Part shown: positions 26,151 to 36,740 of the stretch, piece after piece
Numbering within the stretch: the first letter of the stretch is position 1
Layout: the number at the start of each line of letters is the position of its first letter
From: Clostridium sp. CX1
Lineage (GTDB): Bacteria > Bacillota > Clostridia > Clostridiales > Clostridiaceae
Direction of reading: 5' to 3'
Assembly: GCF_025398335.1 (NCBI RefSeq)
Contig: NZ_JAODOO010000007.1
Span: forward strand, 62,001 to 126,000
DNA: 64,000 bases
Made by a program: the position numbers and the translations under genes
Notes under the pieces: generated by a model
Told to the model about the DNA's origin: nothing
Database searches by the model: none
Seen by the model: only the letters and a program-made list of their open reading frames with translations

Positions 26151-27020
26151 TTACCATTGTTTATTCTTATTGGCTATGATTTCTTCCAGTGTTTTTATAT
26201 AAAATTCATACCTATTATTATTTATATTACCTTCTTCTACACCTTGCTTTACAGCACAGTTAGGTTCTTTATAGTGAAGACATCCCCTAAACTTACACTT
26301 ATTTATATAATCCTCAAACTCAGGAAAGCAATGTTGTAAGTCTTCCTTTGATATAAAATCGATATCAAAAGAGGAAAAACCAGGTGTATCAACTACAAAA
26401 CCATCTCCTATATCTATAAGCTCACTATGCCTTGTAGTATGTTTTCCTCTCTTAAGTTTTTCACTTATTTCACCGGTTTCCATAAGTTCTCTTCCAGCTA
26501 TTGAATTTAAAATTGTAGATTTTCCAGCTCCTGATGGACCACAAAGAACTGTAACGTTATCCCTAAGCTTTTCCCTAATCTCATCTATGCCATAGCCTTC
26601 CTTTGCTTTTAAAAGTAATATTTCATATCCAGACTTATTTACCATTTCTATTATTTCACTTTTTTCCTCATAGGAAACTAAATCTAACTTATTAAAACAC
26701 ACTACTGCTTTAAGATTATTAAACTCACAGTTTATTAAAAATTTATTTAACAAATCTAGATTTACATCAGGATTTTTTAAAGCAAATACCACTAAAGCTT
26801 GAGTAACGTTTGCAACTGCCGGCCTAATTAATTCATTAATTCTTGAATGGATTTTGTCAATTACTCCCTTTCCATTCTTCACTGTAATTTCTACTTTATC
26901 CCCTACCATTGGAGTAAGTTCATCAAGCCTAAACTTTCCTCTAGCTTTGCACTCAACTACTCCTTCATCAGTCTTTATGTAATAGAATCCAGCTATACCC
27001 TTTACTATAGTTCCCTGCAT
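26151..27020 (-). CDS. rsgA: Small ribosomal subunit biogenesis GTPase RsgA
   Basis: Circularly permuted GTPase that checks late 30S subunit maturation. 289 residues: OB-fold (first 65), GTPase core with G4 FNKLDLV before the P-loop [13 protein letters not shown] and G3 DTPGFSSFD, and the C-terminal zinc knuckle around [14 protein letters not shown]. Located after prkC-stp, as in Bacillus (yloQ); in that organism PrkC phosphorylates this GTPase. Confidence 0.96.
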   Translation of the reverse strand: MQGTIVKGIAGFYYIKTDEGVVECKARGKFRLDELTPMVGDKVEITVKNGKGVIDKIHSRINELIRPAVANVTQALVVFALKNPDVNLDLLNKFLINCEFNNLKAVVCFNKLDLVSYEEKSEIIEMVNKSGYEILLLKAKEGYGIDEIREKLRDNVTVLCGPSGAGKSTILNSIAGRELMETGEISEKLKRGKHTTRHSELIDIGDGFVVDTPGFSSFDIDFISKEDLQHCFPEFEDYINKCKFRGCLHYKEPNCAVKQGVEEGNINNNRYEFYIKTLEEIIANKNKQW

Positions 27021-27147
27021 ATTTCCTCCTATATAAATTAAAACTTTATTTACCGTCCCTATTCCTTCAAATATTCCTCTACATAAAATTCACCTTTTAG
27101 CTTACTATGCTCAATAAACAATTTTGCATATACTTAATTTTGGGTAA

Positions 27148-27188
27148 TATTTAGTTTCAGATGAAAAACCTTCATCTGAAACTAAATA
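27148..27188 (-). terminator. 18-bp hairpin just past prkC
   Basis: Arms 27148-27165 and 27171-27188 (core TTTAGTTTCAGATGAA) are perfectly complementary with a 5-base loop, 3 bases after the prkC stop. No U-tract follows on the minus strand, so it may protect the mRNA end or terminate only partly before rsgA. Confidence 0.55.
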
Positions 27189-27191
27189 ATG

Positions 27192-29087
27192 TTATTGGCC
27201 TGATTTCACAGTGCTTTGTTTTTTGTCAGTAGTATTATTACTTTCACCGCCCTGTTGACCTTCTGTGTTAGTTCCACCTGTTCCAGAGCCTCCGTTATTT
27301 TGTCCTTTGTCTCCTCCTTGTTGATTTCCTCCGTCTGGTTTACCATTAGTATCTCCAGGCTGCTGATTATTATTATCTCCCTTTTGTGTGTTATCCTCTG
27401 GTTTTTTAACTGGCTCAGTATATTTATAATAACTTAAGTTAATTGTTGTGCCTTCCTTTACTTGCTGACCAGCTCCTACACTCTGACTGGTGATTTTTCC
27501 GTCTAATGCTTTATCTGTAGTGTTAACTGGATTTCTAGATACTTTAAGCCCAGCATTAGCCACTGCTGATGCTCCTTCTTCTATGTTCTTTCCGCTGACA
27601 TCAGGTACTGCTATATACTTAACCTCTGGTCCCCTACTTACCACCAAGCTTACTTTAGTGTCTGAATTTGCATTTGAGTCTGGTTCTGGACTTTGGCTTA
27701 TTATAGAGTTTATTGTCACTGTGTCACTATATTTATACGCTACATTACCAAGCTTTAATCCGCTGCTGGTTATTATATCCTTAGCAGTCTCTAAATCCAC
27801 CCCTACTAGGTTTGGAACTCCTAAAGTATCCTGACCTCCACTTATGTTAACTCTAACCTCTGAATTCACCTTTACTTTGGTACCTTCTTCCGGATAAGTT
27901 CTAAGGACAGTTCCTTCTGGTTTGTCACTTTTTTCTTTAACAACAGCTACAAATTTTAGCTTTTTCTCTTCTACTAGTCTTTTAGCGTCTTCTTGCTTCA
28001 TACCAACTATATTAGGTACAACTGTTTCTCCATTAGAGCCTCCTAATTTACTGTAAGCAAAATAACCTGAAACTGCACCTATCACGATAATTAATATAGC
28101 TATAGCTGCTCCCATAATGGTTCTTCTTTTTCTAGAATCTATACCTCTTTTAGGTTTTTTTGGATTTTCAGCATTCTTGTTTTCTTTGCTATAGTTGTCA
28201 TCTATTACTATAGGATCCATTATTCTTGTCATATCGTCGTCAAAATCATTTGTAGAGATTTTGAATTCTCTATTACTTTCAATTTTTCTTAAATCCAAAA
28301 GCATATCCTTTATTGTTTGGTATCTCTTTATAGGTTCCTTTTCTACAGCCTTTAATATTAACTTATTTAAGCTTTCAGGAATATTTCCATTAATTTGTTT
28401 CGGAGGAACTACAGGCTCTTGTATATGTTTTAAAGCTACTGATACTGGACTATCAGCATCATAAGGAACCCTTCCTGTAGCCATTTCATATATTACTATT
28501 CCTAAAGAATATATATCAGTTCTTACATCAACAAAACTTCCTCTTGCCTGTTCAGGAGAAAAATAATGAGCTGATCCCATTATCTTGCTTGAATTAGTTA
28601 TTGTTACTGAATTTGATGCCTTAGCTATTCCAAAGTCTGTAACTTTAATCAAACCTTCTTCCGTTACAAGTATATTATGAGGCTTTATATCTCTATGTAT
28701 AATGTTATTCTTATGAGCACACTCAAGAGCTTTAGCTATTTGAATAGCAAAATCTACTGCTTTACTTGGCTCTACCCTACCTGCTTCTCTAATTATCTGC
28801 TTTAGAGTTTTGCCTTTAACATACTCCATTACTATATAGTTAACATCTCCTTGGGTACCTACATCATAGATATTTACTATATTATTGTCTGAAAGACTAG
28901 CCGCCGCAGTAGCTTCTCTTTTAAATTTTTCCACAAATTCCTTGTCATCACTGTACTGCTCTTTTAGTATCTTTACAGCAACGTATCTATTTAACAGGTG
29001 GCACTTAGCCTTATATACTAAAGCCATCCCACCTTCTCCAATCTTCTCTAATAACTCATACCTATTTCCTAGCATGGTTCCTATCAT
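27192..29087 (-). CDS. prkC: PASTA-domain serine/threonine protein kinase PrkC
   Basis: Membrane kinase sensing muropeptides or lipid II; in Bacillus it triggers spore germination and tunes cell-wall growth. 631 residues: cytoplasmic Hanks-type kinase (GEGGMALVYKAK P-loop, HRDIKPHNIL catalytic loop, DFGIAK, GSAHYFSPEQ), basic juxtamembrane segment, one membrane span (AIAILIIVIGAVSGYFAY), three PASTA repeats beginning VPNIVG, VPNLVG and VPDVSG, then a Gly/Asn/Gln-rich tail of about 70 residues. ATG 29087 has AAGGAGAG upstream and overlaps the stp end by 26 bases, so the pair is coupled. Confidence 0.95.
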   Translation of the reverse strand: MIGTMLGNRYELLEKIGEGGMALVYKAKCHLLNRYVAVKILKEQYSDDKEFVEKFKREATAAASLSDNNIVNIYDVGTQGDVNYIVMEYVKGKTLKQIIREAGRVEPSKAVDFAIQIAKALECAHKNNIIHRDIKPHNILVTEEGLIKVTDFGIAKASNSVTITNSSKIMGSAHYFSPEQARGSFVDVRTDIYSLGIVIYEMATGRVPYDADSPVSVALKHIQEPVVPPKQINGNIPESLNKLILKAVEKEPIKRYQTIKDMLLDLRKIESNREFKISTNDFDDDMTRIMDPIVIDDNYSKENKNAENPKKPKRGIDSRKRRTIMGAAIAILIIVIGAVSGYFAYSKLGGSNGETVVPNIVGMKQEDAKRLVEEKKLKFVAVVKEKSDKPEGTVLRTYPEEGTKVKVNSEVRVNISGGQDTLGVPNLVGVDLETAKDIITSSGLKLGNVAYKYSDTVTINSIISQSPEPDSNANSDTKVSLVVSRGPEVKYIAVPDVSGKNIEEGASAVANAGLKVSRNPVNTTDKALDGKITSQSVGAGQQVKEGTTINLSYYKYTEPVKKPEDNTQKGDNNNQQPGDTNGKPDGGNQQGGDKGQNNGGSGTGGTNTEGQQGGESNNTTDKKQSTVKSGQ

Positions 29088-29805
29088 CTTCACACTCTCC
29101 TTCAAATACAATAACTGATATGTTATCTCTGCCACCTTTTATCTTACTAAGTTCTACTAATCTTCTGCAGGCATTACTGTTATCATCATTCATTATTATA
29201 TCATACATTTCACTTGTACTTACTCCATTAGATAAACCATCAGTGCACATTATTACCTTTTTAACATCGGATAAATCCACTTTAAAGGTATCTATTTCTA
29301 CAGAAAGATTAGTGCCTAATGCTCTAGTTATTATATTTTTATTTGGATGATTAGCTGCTTCCTCTTCTGTTATACTGCCCTCGTCAATTAACTGTTGTAC
29401 TAGGGAATGGTCTTTTGTTATCTTTGTTATGCCATCGTATTTTACAATGTAACAACTACTATCCCCTACGTTTGCTGTAATCATTTGTTTGCTCTTTACT
29501 AAACAGGCAGTTATAGTTGTCCCCATTCCGCCTAATGCTTCGTTATTTTTAGCTAATTCAAAAATTTTATCATTTGCAGATTGGATGCTTTTTTTCAGAA
29601 CATCTTCCATATCATCGATATTATCCAATGATTTAATAAAAGAAATAATAGTCTCTACAGCTAGTTTACTAGCAACTTCTCCGGCATTATGTCCCCCCAT
29701 TCCATCAGCTACAACATAGATGCTAAATTTATCATTCCTATAGAAATCTACGAAGTCCTCGTTAATTTTTCTTATATTCCCTATATCCGATAGGATCCCC
29801 ACCAT
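29062..29805 (-). CDS. stp: PP2C-type protein phosphatase (PrpC/Stp)
   Basis: Mn/Mg-dependent Ser/Thr phosphatase that reverses PrkC phosphorylation. 247 residues with the PP2C metal motifs VVADGMGGHNAGEVAS, ANVGDSSCYI, CTDGLSNGV and GGRDNISVIVF. No membrane span. It starts 3 bases after rlmN ends and its end overlaps the prkC start: a fixed pair in Firmicutes. Confidence 0.96.
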   Translation of the reverse strand: MVGILSDIGNIRKINEDFVDFYRNDKFSIYVVADGMGGHNAGEVASKLAVETIISFIKSLDNIDDMEDVLKKSIQSANDKIFELAKNNEALGGMGTTITACLVKSKQMITANVGDSSCYIVKYDGITKITKDHSLVQQLIDEGSITEEEAANHPNKNIITRALGTNLSVEIDTFKVDLSDVKKVIMCTDGLSNGVSTSEMYDIIMNDDNSNACRRLVELSKIKGGRDNISVIVFEGECEDDRNHARK

Positions 29806-29808
29806 AAT

Positions 29809-30858
29809 CTACACCCCTTTTAAATCATTTTTTGATTCTAAATAGCTTCTTCTTAGTTGCCCACAAGCAGCACTAATATCCGAACCCATTTCTCGTCTTA
29901 TAGTAGTTTCAATACCGGCCTCTATTAACATATTATAAAATTTCTTAATGTTATCAGAGGAAGACTTTTTAAAATTATTTTCCTTTACCTCATTTACAGG
30001 TATTAAATTAACATGACATAATAGACCTTTTAGTAAATCTATTAGTTGCTTGGCACATTCATTATTATCATTTACGTTTCTTACCAGGGCATATTCAAAG
30101 GTTACTCTTCTTTTCGTAGTATTAATATAATACCTGCAAGCATCCATAACTTCATTTATAGAATATTTATAGGCAATAGGCATCATATTCCTTCTTAGAT
30201 CATCATTTGGTGCATGAAGAGATATCGCCAAGGTTATCTGAAGATTTTTATCAGCTAACTCCTTAATTCTAGGAACAATTCCACAGGTAGATAAGGTTAT
30301 ATGTCTCTGTCCTACATTAACACTATATTCAGCTCTTACTATATCTAAAAACTCCATTACATTATCATAATTGTCTAAAGGTTCACCACTTCCCATTAAC
30401 ACAATATTTGATATTCTATCTTCTATTTCCTGCTGAGCTTTTAAAACCTGAGCTAATATTTCTCCGCTAGTTAAATTTCTTATCATTCCACCTAATGTAG
30501 AAGCACAAAATTTACAGCCCATTCTACAGCCAATTTGAGTGGAAACACATATAGAATTTCCGTGTTTATATTTCATAACTACAGATTCAATAATGTTACC
30601 ATCTCTATATTTAAAAAGGAATTTAAAAGTGTCATCTAAATTAGATTTATATACATCTACTACCTGAGGTATTTCTATATAAAAGGAGTTATTAAGCTTT
30701 TCCCTTATATTTTTAGGAATATTGCTCATATCCTCAAAGTTCCAGATATTCTTCTTGTATATCCAATCAAAAATTTGCTTTGCTCTAAACTCACTCTCTT
30801 TATTATCTTTCATCCATTGCTTTAGCTTATCAAGACTAAAATCTAAAATATTGTACAC
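29809..30858 (-). CDS. rlmN: Dual-specificity 23S rRNA/tRNA methyltransferase RlmN
   Basis: Radical SAM enzyme forming 2-methyladenosine at A2503 of 23S rRNA and A37 of some tRNAs. 349 residues: N-terminal RNA-binding helices, cluster motif [23 protein letters not shown], and the C-terminal acceptor cysteine in SAACGQLR. It lies 3 bases after rsmB, giving a tight rsmB-rlmN-stp-prkC run. Confidence 0.97.
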   Translation of the reverse strand: MYNILDFSLDKLKQWMKDNKESEFRAKQIFDWIYKKNIWNFEDMSNIPKNIREKLNNSFYIEIPQVVDVYKSNLDDTFKFLFKYRDGNIIESVVMKYKHGNSICVSTQIGCRMGCKFCASTLGGMIRNLTSGEILAQVLKAQQEIEDRISNIVLMGSGEPLDNYDNVMEFLDIVRAEYSVNVGQRHITLSTCGIVPRIKELADKNLQITLAISLHAPNDDLRRNMMPIAYKYSINEVMDACRYYINTTKRRVTFEYALVRNVNDNNECAKQLIDLLKGLLCHVNLIPVNEVKENNFKKSSSDNIKKFYNMLIEAGIETTIRREMGSDISAACGQLRRSYLESKNDLKGV

Positions 30859-30861
30859 TGA

Positions 30862-32196
30862 TTACACCTGCCCATGTTTTATCATTTTAGCAATAAAAAA
30901 TCCATCCATATTTTTATCTGGAAGAATAGTTACTACTCCTTCTTTATGGTAAATTAAATTATCCAAATTACCAAAATAAAGTGGTTCTACTTTAAAATCT
31001 GGACATTTCTTTAAAAACCATCTTATATTTTCTTCGTTCTCCTCTTTATTTAGTGTGCAAGTGGAATAAATAAGTTTTCCACCTTCTTTAACATACTTAG
31101 CAGCATTTAACATAATATCTCTTTGAATCTTAACTAAACCTCTAATATCTTCCTTATCCTTAGTCCACTTGATTTCCGGCTTTTTCCTTATTATTCCCAT
31201 ACCAGAGCAAGGTACATCTATTAGTACTCTATCTGCTCCATCTTTGTATTTACTGGAATACTTAGCAGCATCAAGTACAGCACAACTAATATTCTTTATT
31301 CCTAATCTTTCAGCATTATCTCTAATTAGAGATAACTTGTTTTCATGAATATCAAAAGCCAGTATTTTCCCAGTGTTATTCATTATTTCTGCTGCATGAC
31401 AAGCTTTACCACCAGGTGCACTGCACAGGTCTAAAACAATCATATTTTCTTCTAAATCCATAGATGGAGCAACCATCATTGCACTTTCGTCCTGAACAGT
31501 TATTAATCCATCTTTAAATAGAGGATTATCTTCAATGTTTCTTCCTTTTATTATCTGAATAGCTTCTGGACATACTTTCCCTTCTTCTATATCATATCCA
31601 TTATCCGCAAGTTTCTTCCAGGCTTCTTCGTAGTCTGTTCTCAAAGCATTTATTCTCACTGTAACTGCTGGAACCATATTTAATCCACTAAGTATCTTTT
31701 GTACTTCTTCTATGCCATAGCTCTCTAAAAAAAGTTTAACCATCCATTTAGGAAATGAATATTTAAAACTTAGTTCTTCTAATTTGCTGTTTTTATTATG
31801 ATAATCTATATCTTTGTTTCTTAAATAGTTCCTTAAAACTCCATTTACAAGCTTTGCTGCTTTAGGAGATTTTATCTTAGTTAATTCTACCGCTTCATTT
31901 ACTACTGCAAATTCCGGAATCTTATCTAAATATAACATTTGATAGATAGATATCCTAAGTATATTTAGAACATCTATTTCTAATTTTTCTAAATTACTTT
32001 TTATAAAATAGTTTAGTATAGTGTCAATAGTATATTTGTACTTTATCGTCCCATATACTATTTCCGTAACTAGCCCCTTATCTTTATCATTTAAATCAGA
32101 TTTATTTAGCTCTCTACCTAATACTATATTTGAGTAAGCATTTTTATTAAATACTTCTCCCAGTACCTTTACTGCAGTTTTTCTAGCATTGTTCAT
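30862..32196 (-). CDS. rsmB: 16S rRNA (cytosine967-C5)-methyltransferase RsmB
   Basis: SAM-dependent m5C methyltransferase. 444 residues: N-terminal NusB-like RNA-binding domain (about 1-130), then the catalytic domain with LDLCSAPGGKACHAAE, the PCSGMGIIRKKPEI motif with one catalytic Cys, and the IYSTCTLNKEENE motif with the other. It follows the Zn-protease gene with a 30-base gap and precedes rlmN by 3 bases. Confidence 0.96.
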   Translation of the reverse strand: MNNARKTAVKVLGEVFNKNAYSNIVLGRELNKSDLNDKDKGLVTEIVYGTIKYKYTIDTILNYFIKSNLEKLEIDVLNILRISIYQMLYLDKIPEFAVVNEAVELTKIKSPKAAKLVNGVLRNYLRNKDIDYHNKNSKLEELSFKYSFPKWMVKLFLESYGIEEVQKILSGLNMVPAVTVRINALRTDYEEAWKKLADNGYDIEEGKVCPEAIQIIKGRNIEDNPLFKDGLITVQDESAMMVAPSMDLEENMIVLDLCSAPGGKACHAAEIMNNTGKILAFDIHENKLSLIRDNAERLGIKNISCAVLDAAKYSSKYKDGADRVLIDVPCSGMGIIRKKPEIKWTKDKEDIRGLVKIQRDIMLNAAKYVKEGGKLIYSTCTLNKEENEENIRWFLKKCPDFKVEPLYFGNLDNLIYHKEGVVTILPDKNMDGFFIAKMIKHGQV

Positions 32197-32226
32197 TCTA
32201 TTACCTCATCTTTAAAATAATTTACA

Positions 32227-32904
32227 TTAATCATCACTTCTGCTTATAAATATTAATCTTAATAATTGAGCTACTGCTGTTAAAGCTGCTGCTACATAAG
32301 TCATTGCTGCTGCACTTAAAACTGACTTAGCTCCTCCAAGCTCACTACCATAAAGTATTCCTTTAGACTCTAATATTTTAAGCGCCCTATTGGATGCGTT
32401 AAATTCTACTGGTAGAGTTATGATCTGAAAAACTACCGCTGCTGTAAAAAGAAGTATTCCTATACTTACTAGCCCTTTCAATCCAAAAACCATTCCCAAT
32501 AAAAATAGTATCCAAGAGGCATTTGATCCAAAGTTCGCAACTGGAACTATGGAATTTCTTATAACCAACGGTGCATAACGTTCTTTATGCTGAATTGCAT
32601 GGCCGGTTTCATGTGCTGCTACTCCAATAGAAGCCACGGAGTTTCCATAATACACCTCTTCCGAAAGTCTCATAACCCTTCTTGTAGGATCATAATGATC
32701 TGAAAGTCTGCCAGGTGTAAGCTCTACAGGTATATCATATAGTCCATAACTGTCTAATAATATTCTTGCCACTTGTGCTCCTGTATATCCTCCACTACTT
32801 CCAACTTTAGAATACTTTTCAAAAGTTGAAGACACTTTAAACTGGGCCCAAGCTGCAATAATAAGTGCAGGAATTAATATTATAAAACTACTATCAAAAT
32901 ACAT
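32227..32904 (-). CDS. YugP-type membrane zinc metallopeptidase
   Basis: 225-residue predicted membrane protease. N-terminal span, then the zinc motif HETGH (in GVAAHETGHAIQH, about residue 98) and three further hydrophobic segments near the C-terminus. The family is common in Firmicutes; the substrate is unknown. It stands between fmt and rsmB, where many clostridia keep it and Bacillus does not. ATG 32904 follows a GGAGGTG site. Confidence 0.92.
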   Translation of the reverse strand: MYFDSSFIILIPALIIAAWAQFKVSSTFEKYSKVGSSGGYTGAQVARILLDSYGLYDIPVELTPGRLSDHYDPTRRVMRLSEEVYYGNSVASIGVAAHETGHAIQHKERYAPLVIRNSIVPVANFGSNASWILFLLGMVFGLKGLVSIGILLFTAAVVFQIITLPVEFNASNRALKILESKGILYGSELGGAKSVLSAAAMTYVAAALTAVAQLLRLIFISRSDD

Positions 32905-33027
32905 TATTACACCTCCAATTACAAAGTAAATACTAATTAGTTTTACACTATAAAAGTGCCTTTCTTTAACTTTAAAATCATACTGAATATCCTAAAATCT
33001 CTTATTTCCATTTCAGCATCCTTAAAA

Positions 33028-33960
33028 TTATTCCCCTAATATCACAGCTTTTTTAATTTCATGTCCTTTAATATACTCACTTACAGCCATTGGCCTTCCA
33101 CCTGGAAACTGTACAGTTTTTAGTAATAGCACTCCTTCTCCGCAACTAACCTTTATCCCCTCTTTAGATACATCTACTATAGTTCCCGGTTCTTCTTGTG
33201 ACTTCTCATCTAAAACTACCGCTTCATATATCTTCATGTTTTGCTCTTCAATTTGTGTGTGCGCAATAGGCCATGGGTTTAAACCTCTTATGAAATCCTT
33301 TATCTTAACACTACTTAAGTTCCAGTCTATTCTTGCCATCTCTTTATCCAGCATTTTAGCGTAATCCGTAGGCATTTCACCCTGCTTTTCTCTTTGGATA
33401 CTTCCATCCCTTAGACCACTAATTGTGTCTACCAACAGTTGTGCTCCATCTTCCTTTAGAATATCATAAAGCTCTCCTGCAGTCATATCCTCAGTGATTT
33501 CTACTCTGCTTTTCAGAAGCATATCTCCTGTATCAAGTCCCACATCCATAAACATAGTTGTGTTTCCACTTTCCTTATCTCCATTTATAATAGCCCAATT
33601 TACCGGCGCTGCCCCTCTATATTTAGGAAGTAAGGAACCATGGAGATTAATACATCCATACTTAGGCATATCTAGTACTTCTTTAGTAAGTATCTGACCG
33701 TAAGCTACAACAATAATAAAGTCCGGCTCTATGTTCTTCAATTTTTGCAGTGCATCTTGATCATTTTTTAGTTTTTCTGGTTGATATACAGGTATATCAT
33801 GTGCTACTGCTACCTCCTTTACGGGAGATATAGATAGCTTTTTTCCTCTGCCCTTTGGTCTATCTGGCTGAGTAAATACAGCGGTTACTCCAAATTCTTC
33901 AATAAGCCTCTTTAAGGAAGGTACTGCAAAATCAGGAGTACCCATAAATACTATATTCAT
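33028..33960 (-). CDS. fmt: Methionyl-tRNA formyltransferase
   Basis: Formylates initiator Met-tRNA using 10-formyltetrahydrofolate. 310 residues: [14 protein letters not shown] start, catalytic [21 protein letters not shown] region with Asn/His, then C-terminal OB-like tRNA domain. It begins 3 bases after the def stop; Def later removes the formyl group, so the pair works at both ends of the same cycle. Confidence 0.98.
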   Translation of the reverse strand: MNIVFMGTPDFAVPSLKRLIEEFGVTAVFTQPDRPKGRGKKLSISPVKEVAVAHDIPVYQPEKLKNDQDALQKLKNIEPDFIIVVAYGQILTKEVLDMPKYGCINLHGSLLPKYRGAAPVNWAIINGDKESGNTTMFMDVGLDTGDMLLKSRVEITEDMTAGELYDILKEDGAQLLVDTISGLRDGSIQREKQGEMPTDYAKMLDKEMARIDWNLSSVKIKDFIRGLNPWPIAHTQIEEQNMKIYEAVVLDEKSQEEPGTIVDVSKEGIKVSCGEGVLLLKTVQFPGGRPMAVSEYIKGHEIKKAVILGE

Positions 33961-33963
33961 ATT

Positions 33964-34419
33964 TTATTTTCCTCCTTCATTGGTTATGGTCTTATCAACA
34001 AATAATACACCATCTAAGTGGTCTATTTCATGACAAAAAGCTCTTGCTAAAAGACCCTCTCCTTCTATCTCAATTTCCTCTCCCTTTTCATTTAAAGCTC
34101 TTACCTTAACCTTATAAGGTCGTTCCACCTCTCCTTGTTCACCAGGAACACTTAAACATCCTTCTGTATCAATCTCACTACCTTCTGTTTCTATAATTTC
34201 AGGATTTATTAATTTAATTATTCCCTGACCTACATCTATAACTACTACTCTCTTAAGTACCCCTACCTGCGGAGCAGCAAGACCCACTCCATCTGCAGCA
34301 TACATAGTCTCTTCCATATCCCTTAATAAGGTTATTATTCTTTCATCTATAACATCAACTTTTCTACTTTTCTTTCTTAATAGTTCATCTCCGTATTCTC
34401 TTATATTTCTTAAAGCCAT
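33964..34419 (-). CDS. def: Peptide deformylase
   Basis: Metalloenzyme that removes the N-formyl group from new proteins. 151 residues with all three motifs: [19 protein letters not shown] (metal Cys) and [11 protein letters not shown] (metal His pair and catalytic Glu). I start at [12 protein letters not shown] (ATG 34419) with GGAGG nine bases upstream rather than five codons earlier. Between priA and fmt, in Bacillus order. Confidence 0.98.
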   Translation of the reverse strand: MALRNIREYGDELLRKKSRKVDVIDERIITLLRDMEETMYAADGVGLAAPQVGVLKRVVVIDVGQGIIKLINPEIIETEGSEIDTEGCLSVPGEQGEVERPYKVKVRALNEKGEEIEIEGEGLLARAFCHEIDHLDGVLFVDKTITNEGGK

Positions 34420-34458
34420 AATATCTACCTCCAAATTTTTCTAAGACAATCTAATTAT

Positions 34459-36660
34459 TTACAATAAACTATTTGGGTTTACATCAATACTCACCCTTAT
34501 ATCATTATAAACATCTTTTAGTAATTCATAAACTGTTTTTCTTATATTTTCACCAAACTCTTTATCTATTTTTCCTTTAAAAATAATTTGCCACCTGTAT
34601 AACTCCTTAATTTTTGAGATTTCACAGGGACATGGGCCTAACATATTAATTTTATCATTTTCTTCTAGTCTATTTTTTAAAAATATACCAACATTTTGTA
34701 TACTTTTTATTAATAAATTCTCATTTTTACTGCTCATATTTATAAGAAGGATATCGGAGAAAGGCGGATACTCCATATTCTCTCTTAGTTCTATTTCTTC
34801 TGTGTAAAAGCTTTCATAATCATTAGAAGCAGCGTATCTAATACTGAAGTTTTCTGGATTATAAGTCTGAACAACGACTACTCCCTTTTTCTCTCCTCTT
34901 CCAGCCCTCCCTGAAACCTGGGTTATAAGCTGAAATGTTCTCTCTGCAGAGCGAAAATCCGGAAGATTTAAAGACAAATCCGCTGCAATAACCCCTACTA
35001 AAGTAACATTTTTGAAATCAAGACCCTTAGCCACCATCTGAGTCCCTATTAATATGTCTGCCTTTTCATCCCTAAAAGTATTATATATCTGTTCATAGGA
35101 ATTTTTTCCTCTTGTAGTATCAAAGTCCATTCTTAAAGTTCTTGCTGATGGAAAATAGTTCTTAATTTCCTGCTCTATCTTTTCTGTTCCCACTCCAAAA
35201 TATTTAACATACTTACTGCCACACTTGGTACATTTATTAGGCACTGCCTGCTTTTCTCCACAGTAGTGGCACATTAACTTTTTACCTTCACTATGGTATG
35301 TAAGTGATATATCACAGTTATTACATTTAAATACATATCCGCATTTTCTACAGGAAACAAAAGTTGAAAATCCCCTTCTATTTAAAAAGAGTATTATCTG
35401 CTCTTTCTTCTTTAACCTATCCTCAATAGCCTCCTGCAGTTTTTTACTGAAAATAGATTTATTGTTGTTTAAAAGCTCCTCTCTCATATCTACTATCTCT
35501 ACTTCTGGCAATTCAGCGTTATCAGCTCTATTTGTTAAAGTGATTAACTCTATCTCATCTTTTCTACTTCTATAGTAAGTTTCCATAGACGGGGTAGCAG
35601 AACCTAAAACCAGCTTGCAGCCACTTATGGAGCACTTTAACTCACTAATTTCCCTAGCATGATATTTAGGATTACTATCTGATTTATAGCTTCCCTCATG
35701 TTCTTCATCTATAACTATTAATCCTAGATTATTAAAAGGTAAGAAAACTGCAGATCTAGCCCCTATAGCTACCTTTACTTTACCCATTTTTATCCTAAGC
35801 CACTCATCATATCTTTCACCATCGGATAACTTACTATGAAATACACTTATATCTTTTCCAAATCTTCCCTTAAATCTTTCAACCATTTGAGGTGTAAGGG
35901 CAATTTCTGGCACTAATATAATTGCTTCTTTATCCTGATTTATCATTTCACTTACTAGATGCATGTATATCTCAGTTTTTCCACTACCGGTAATTCCATG
36001 TAATAAGAATGTTCTTTTTTTTGAACTTAATACTCTGGTTACAGCTGCCTGTTGTTCCTTGTTTAAATTTTTAGGTAAGTATTGAGCATATATTCTTTCA
36101 TTATATCTATTTATAACTTTATCCTGTACTAAAAGTATTTGATTTTTAATCATAGTATTTATTGAAGATAAAGATAAATTAAATTCTCTACTTAATCCGC
36201 TCTTAGTAAAGATACCTTCATTATTTTTTACTATTTCATATATGTTTTTATAAATTTCTTTACTAAACTTACCTTCTGGCATATTTCCACAGTATACAAG
36301 GCTTTCTCTTTTATTTTTCATTCCTTTAAAAACACCAGTTGGAATGAAAACCTTAATACAGTCAAGATATGTGCAGAGGTACTTCTCTCTCATCTCTCTT
36401 ATGAGTATTAAATCCCTATCTGTAAACAACGGAAACTCCTCGCATACTTCTGCTATTTCCTTAATTCTTCCTGTACCTTTATACTCATCATATAGCTCTA
36501 CTATAAATCCGTCTATTTTTTTGTTTCCCATTCCAAAGGGAACCTTCACCCTATATCCAATATCTATTTTGCCATACATACTAACCGGTAATCTGTACGT
36601 AAATGGCTTATCTAATTGTATTGATGTATTATTTACTATTATTCCAGCGTATTTATACAC
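34459..36660 (-). CDS. priA: Primosomal helicase PriA
   Basis: Restart helicase that loads DnaD/DnaB-type primosome proteins on stalled forks. 733 residues: N-terminal 3'-end-binding domain, helicase core with GITGSGKTE and DEEH, and an inserted zinc-binding region with paired cysteines (CRKCGYVFKCNNCDISLTYH, then CHYCG, CTKCG). VSGRAGRGEKKG is motif VI. Full length. A folded element precedes it in the leader (36690-36733). Confidence 0.97.
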   Translation of the reverse strand: MYKYAGIIVNNTSIQLDKPFTYRLPVSMYGKIDIGYRVKVPFGMGNKKIDGFIVELYDEYKGTGRIKEIAEVCEEFPLFTDRDLILIREMREKYLCTYLDCIKVFIPTGVFKGMKNKRESLVYCGNMPEGKFSKEIYKNIYEIVKNNEGIFTKSGLSREFNLSLSSINTMIKNQILLVQDKVINRYNERIYAQYLPKNLNKEQQAAVTRVLSSKKRTFLLHGITGSGKTEIYMHLVSEMINQDKEAIILVPEIALTPQMVERFKGRFGKDISVFHSKLSDGERYDEWLRIKMGKVKVAIGARSAVFLPFNNLGLIVIDEEHEGSYKSDSNPKYHAREISELKCSISGCKLVLGSATPSMETYYRSRKDEIELITLTNRADNAELPEVEIVDMREELLNNNKSIFSKKLQEAIEDRLKKKEQIILFLNRRGFSTFVSCRKCGYVFKCNNCDISLTYHSEGKKLMCHYCGEKQAVPNKCTKCGSKYVKYFGVGTEKIEQEIKNYFPSARTLRMDFDTTRGKNSYEQIYNTFRDEKADILIGTQMVAKGLDFKNVTLVGVIAADLSLNLPDFRSAERTFQLITQVSGRAGRGEKKGVVVVQTYNPENFSIRYAASNDYESFYTEEIELRENMEYPPFSDILLINMSSKNENLLIKSIQNVGIFLKNRLEENDKINMLGPCPCEISKIKELYRWQIIFKGKIDKEFGENIRKTVYELLKDVYNDIRVSIDVNPNSLL

Positions 36661-36689
36661 TTAATCACCCTTTAATAACATACTAAATA

Positions 36690-36733
36690 AGAGAGGCATT
36701 CTCTTACAAAAGTGTAAGTTCCAGCCCCTCTCT
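36690..36733 (-). promoter_or_regulatory. Two-stem RNA element between coaBC and priA
   Basis: On the minus strand an outer stem (AGAGAGG, 36727-36733, with CCTCTCT, 36690-36696) encloses an inner stem (CTTACA with TGTAAG, 36703-36718) separated by asymmetric purine-rich internal loops. It starts 8 bases past the coaBC stop and ends 29 bases before priA. It could be a weak terminator, since only TTATTTAG follows, or a leader structure for priA. Confidence 0.45.
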
Positions 36734-36740
36734 ATCAAAT

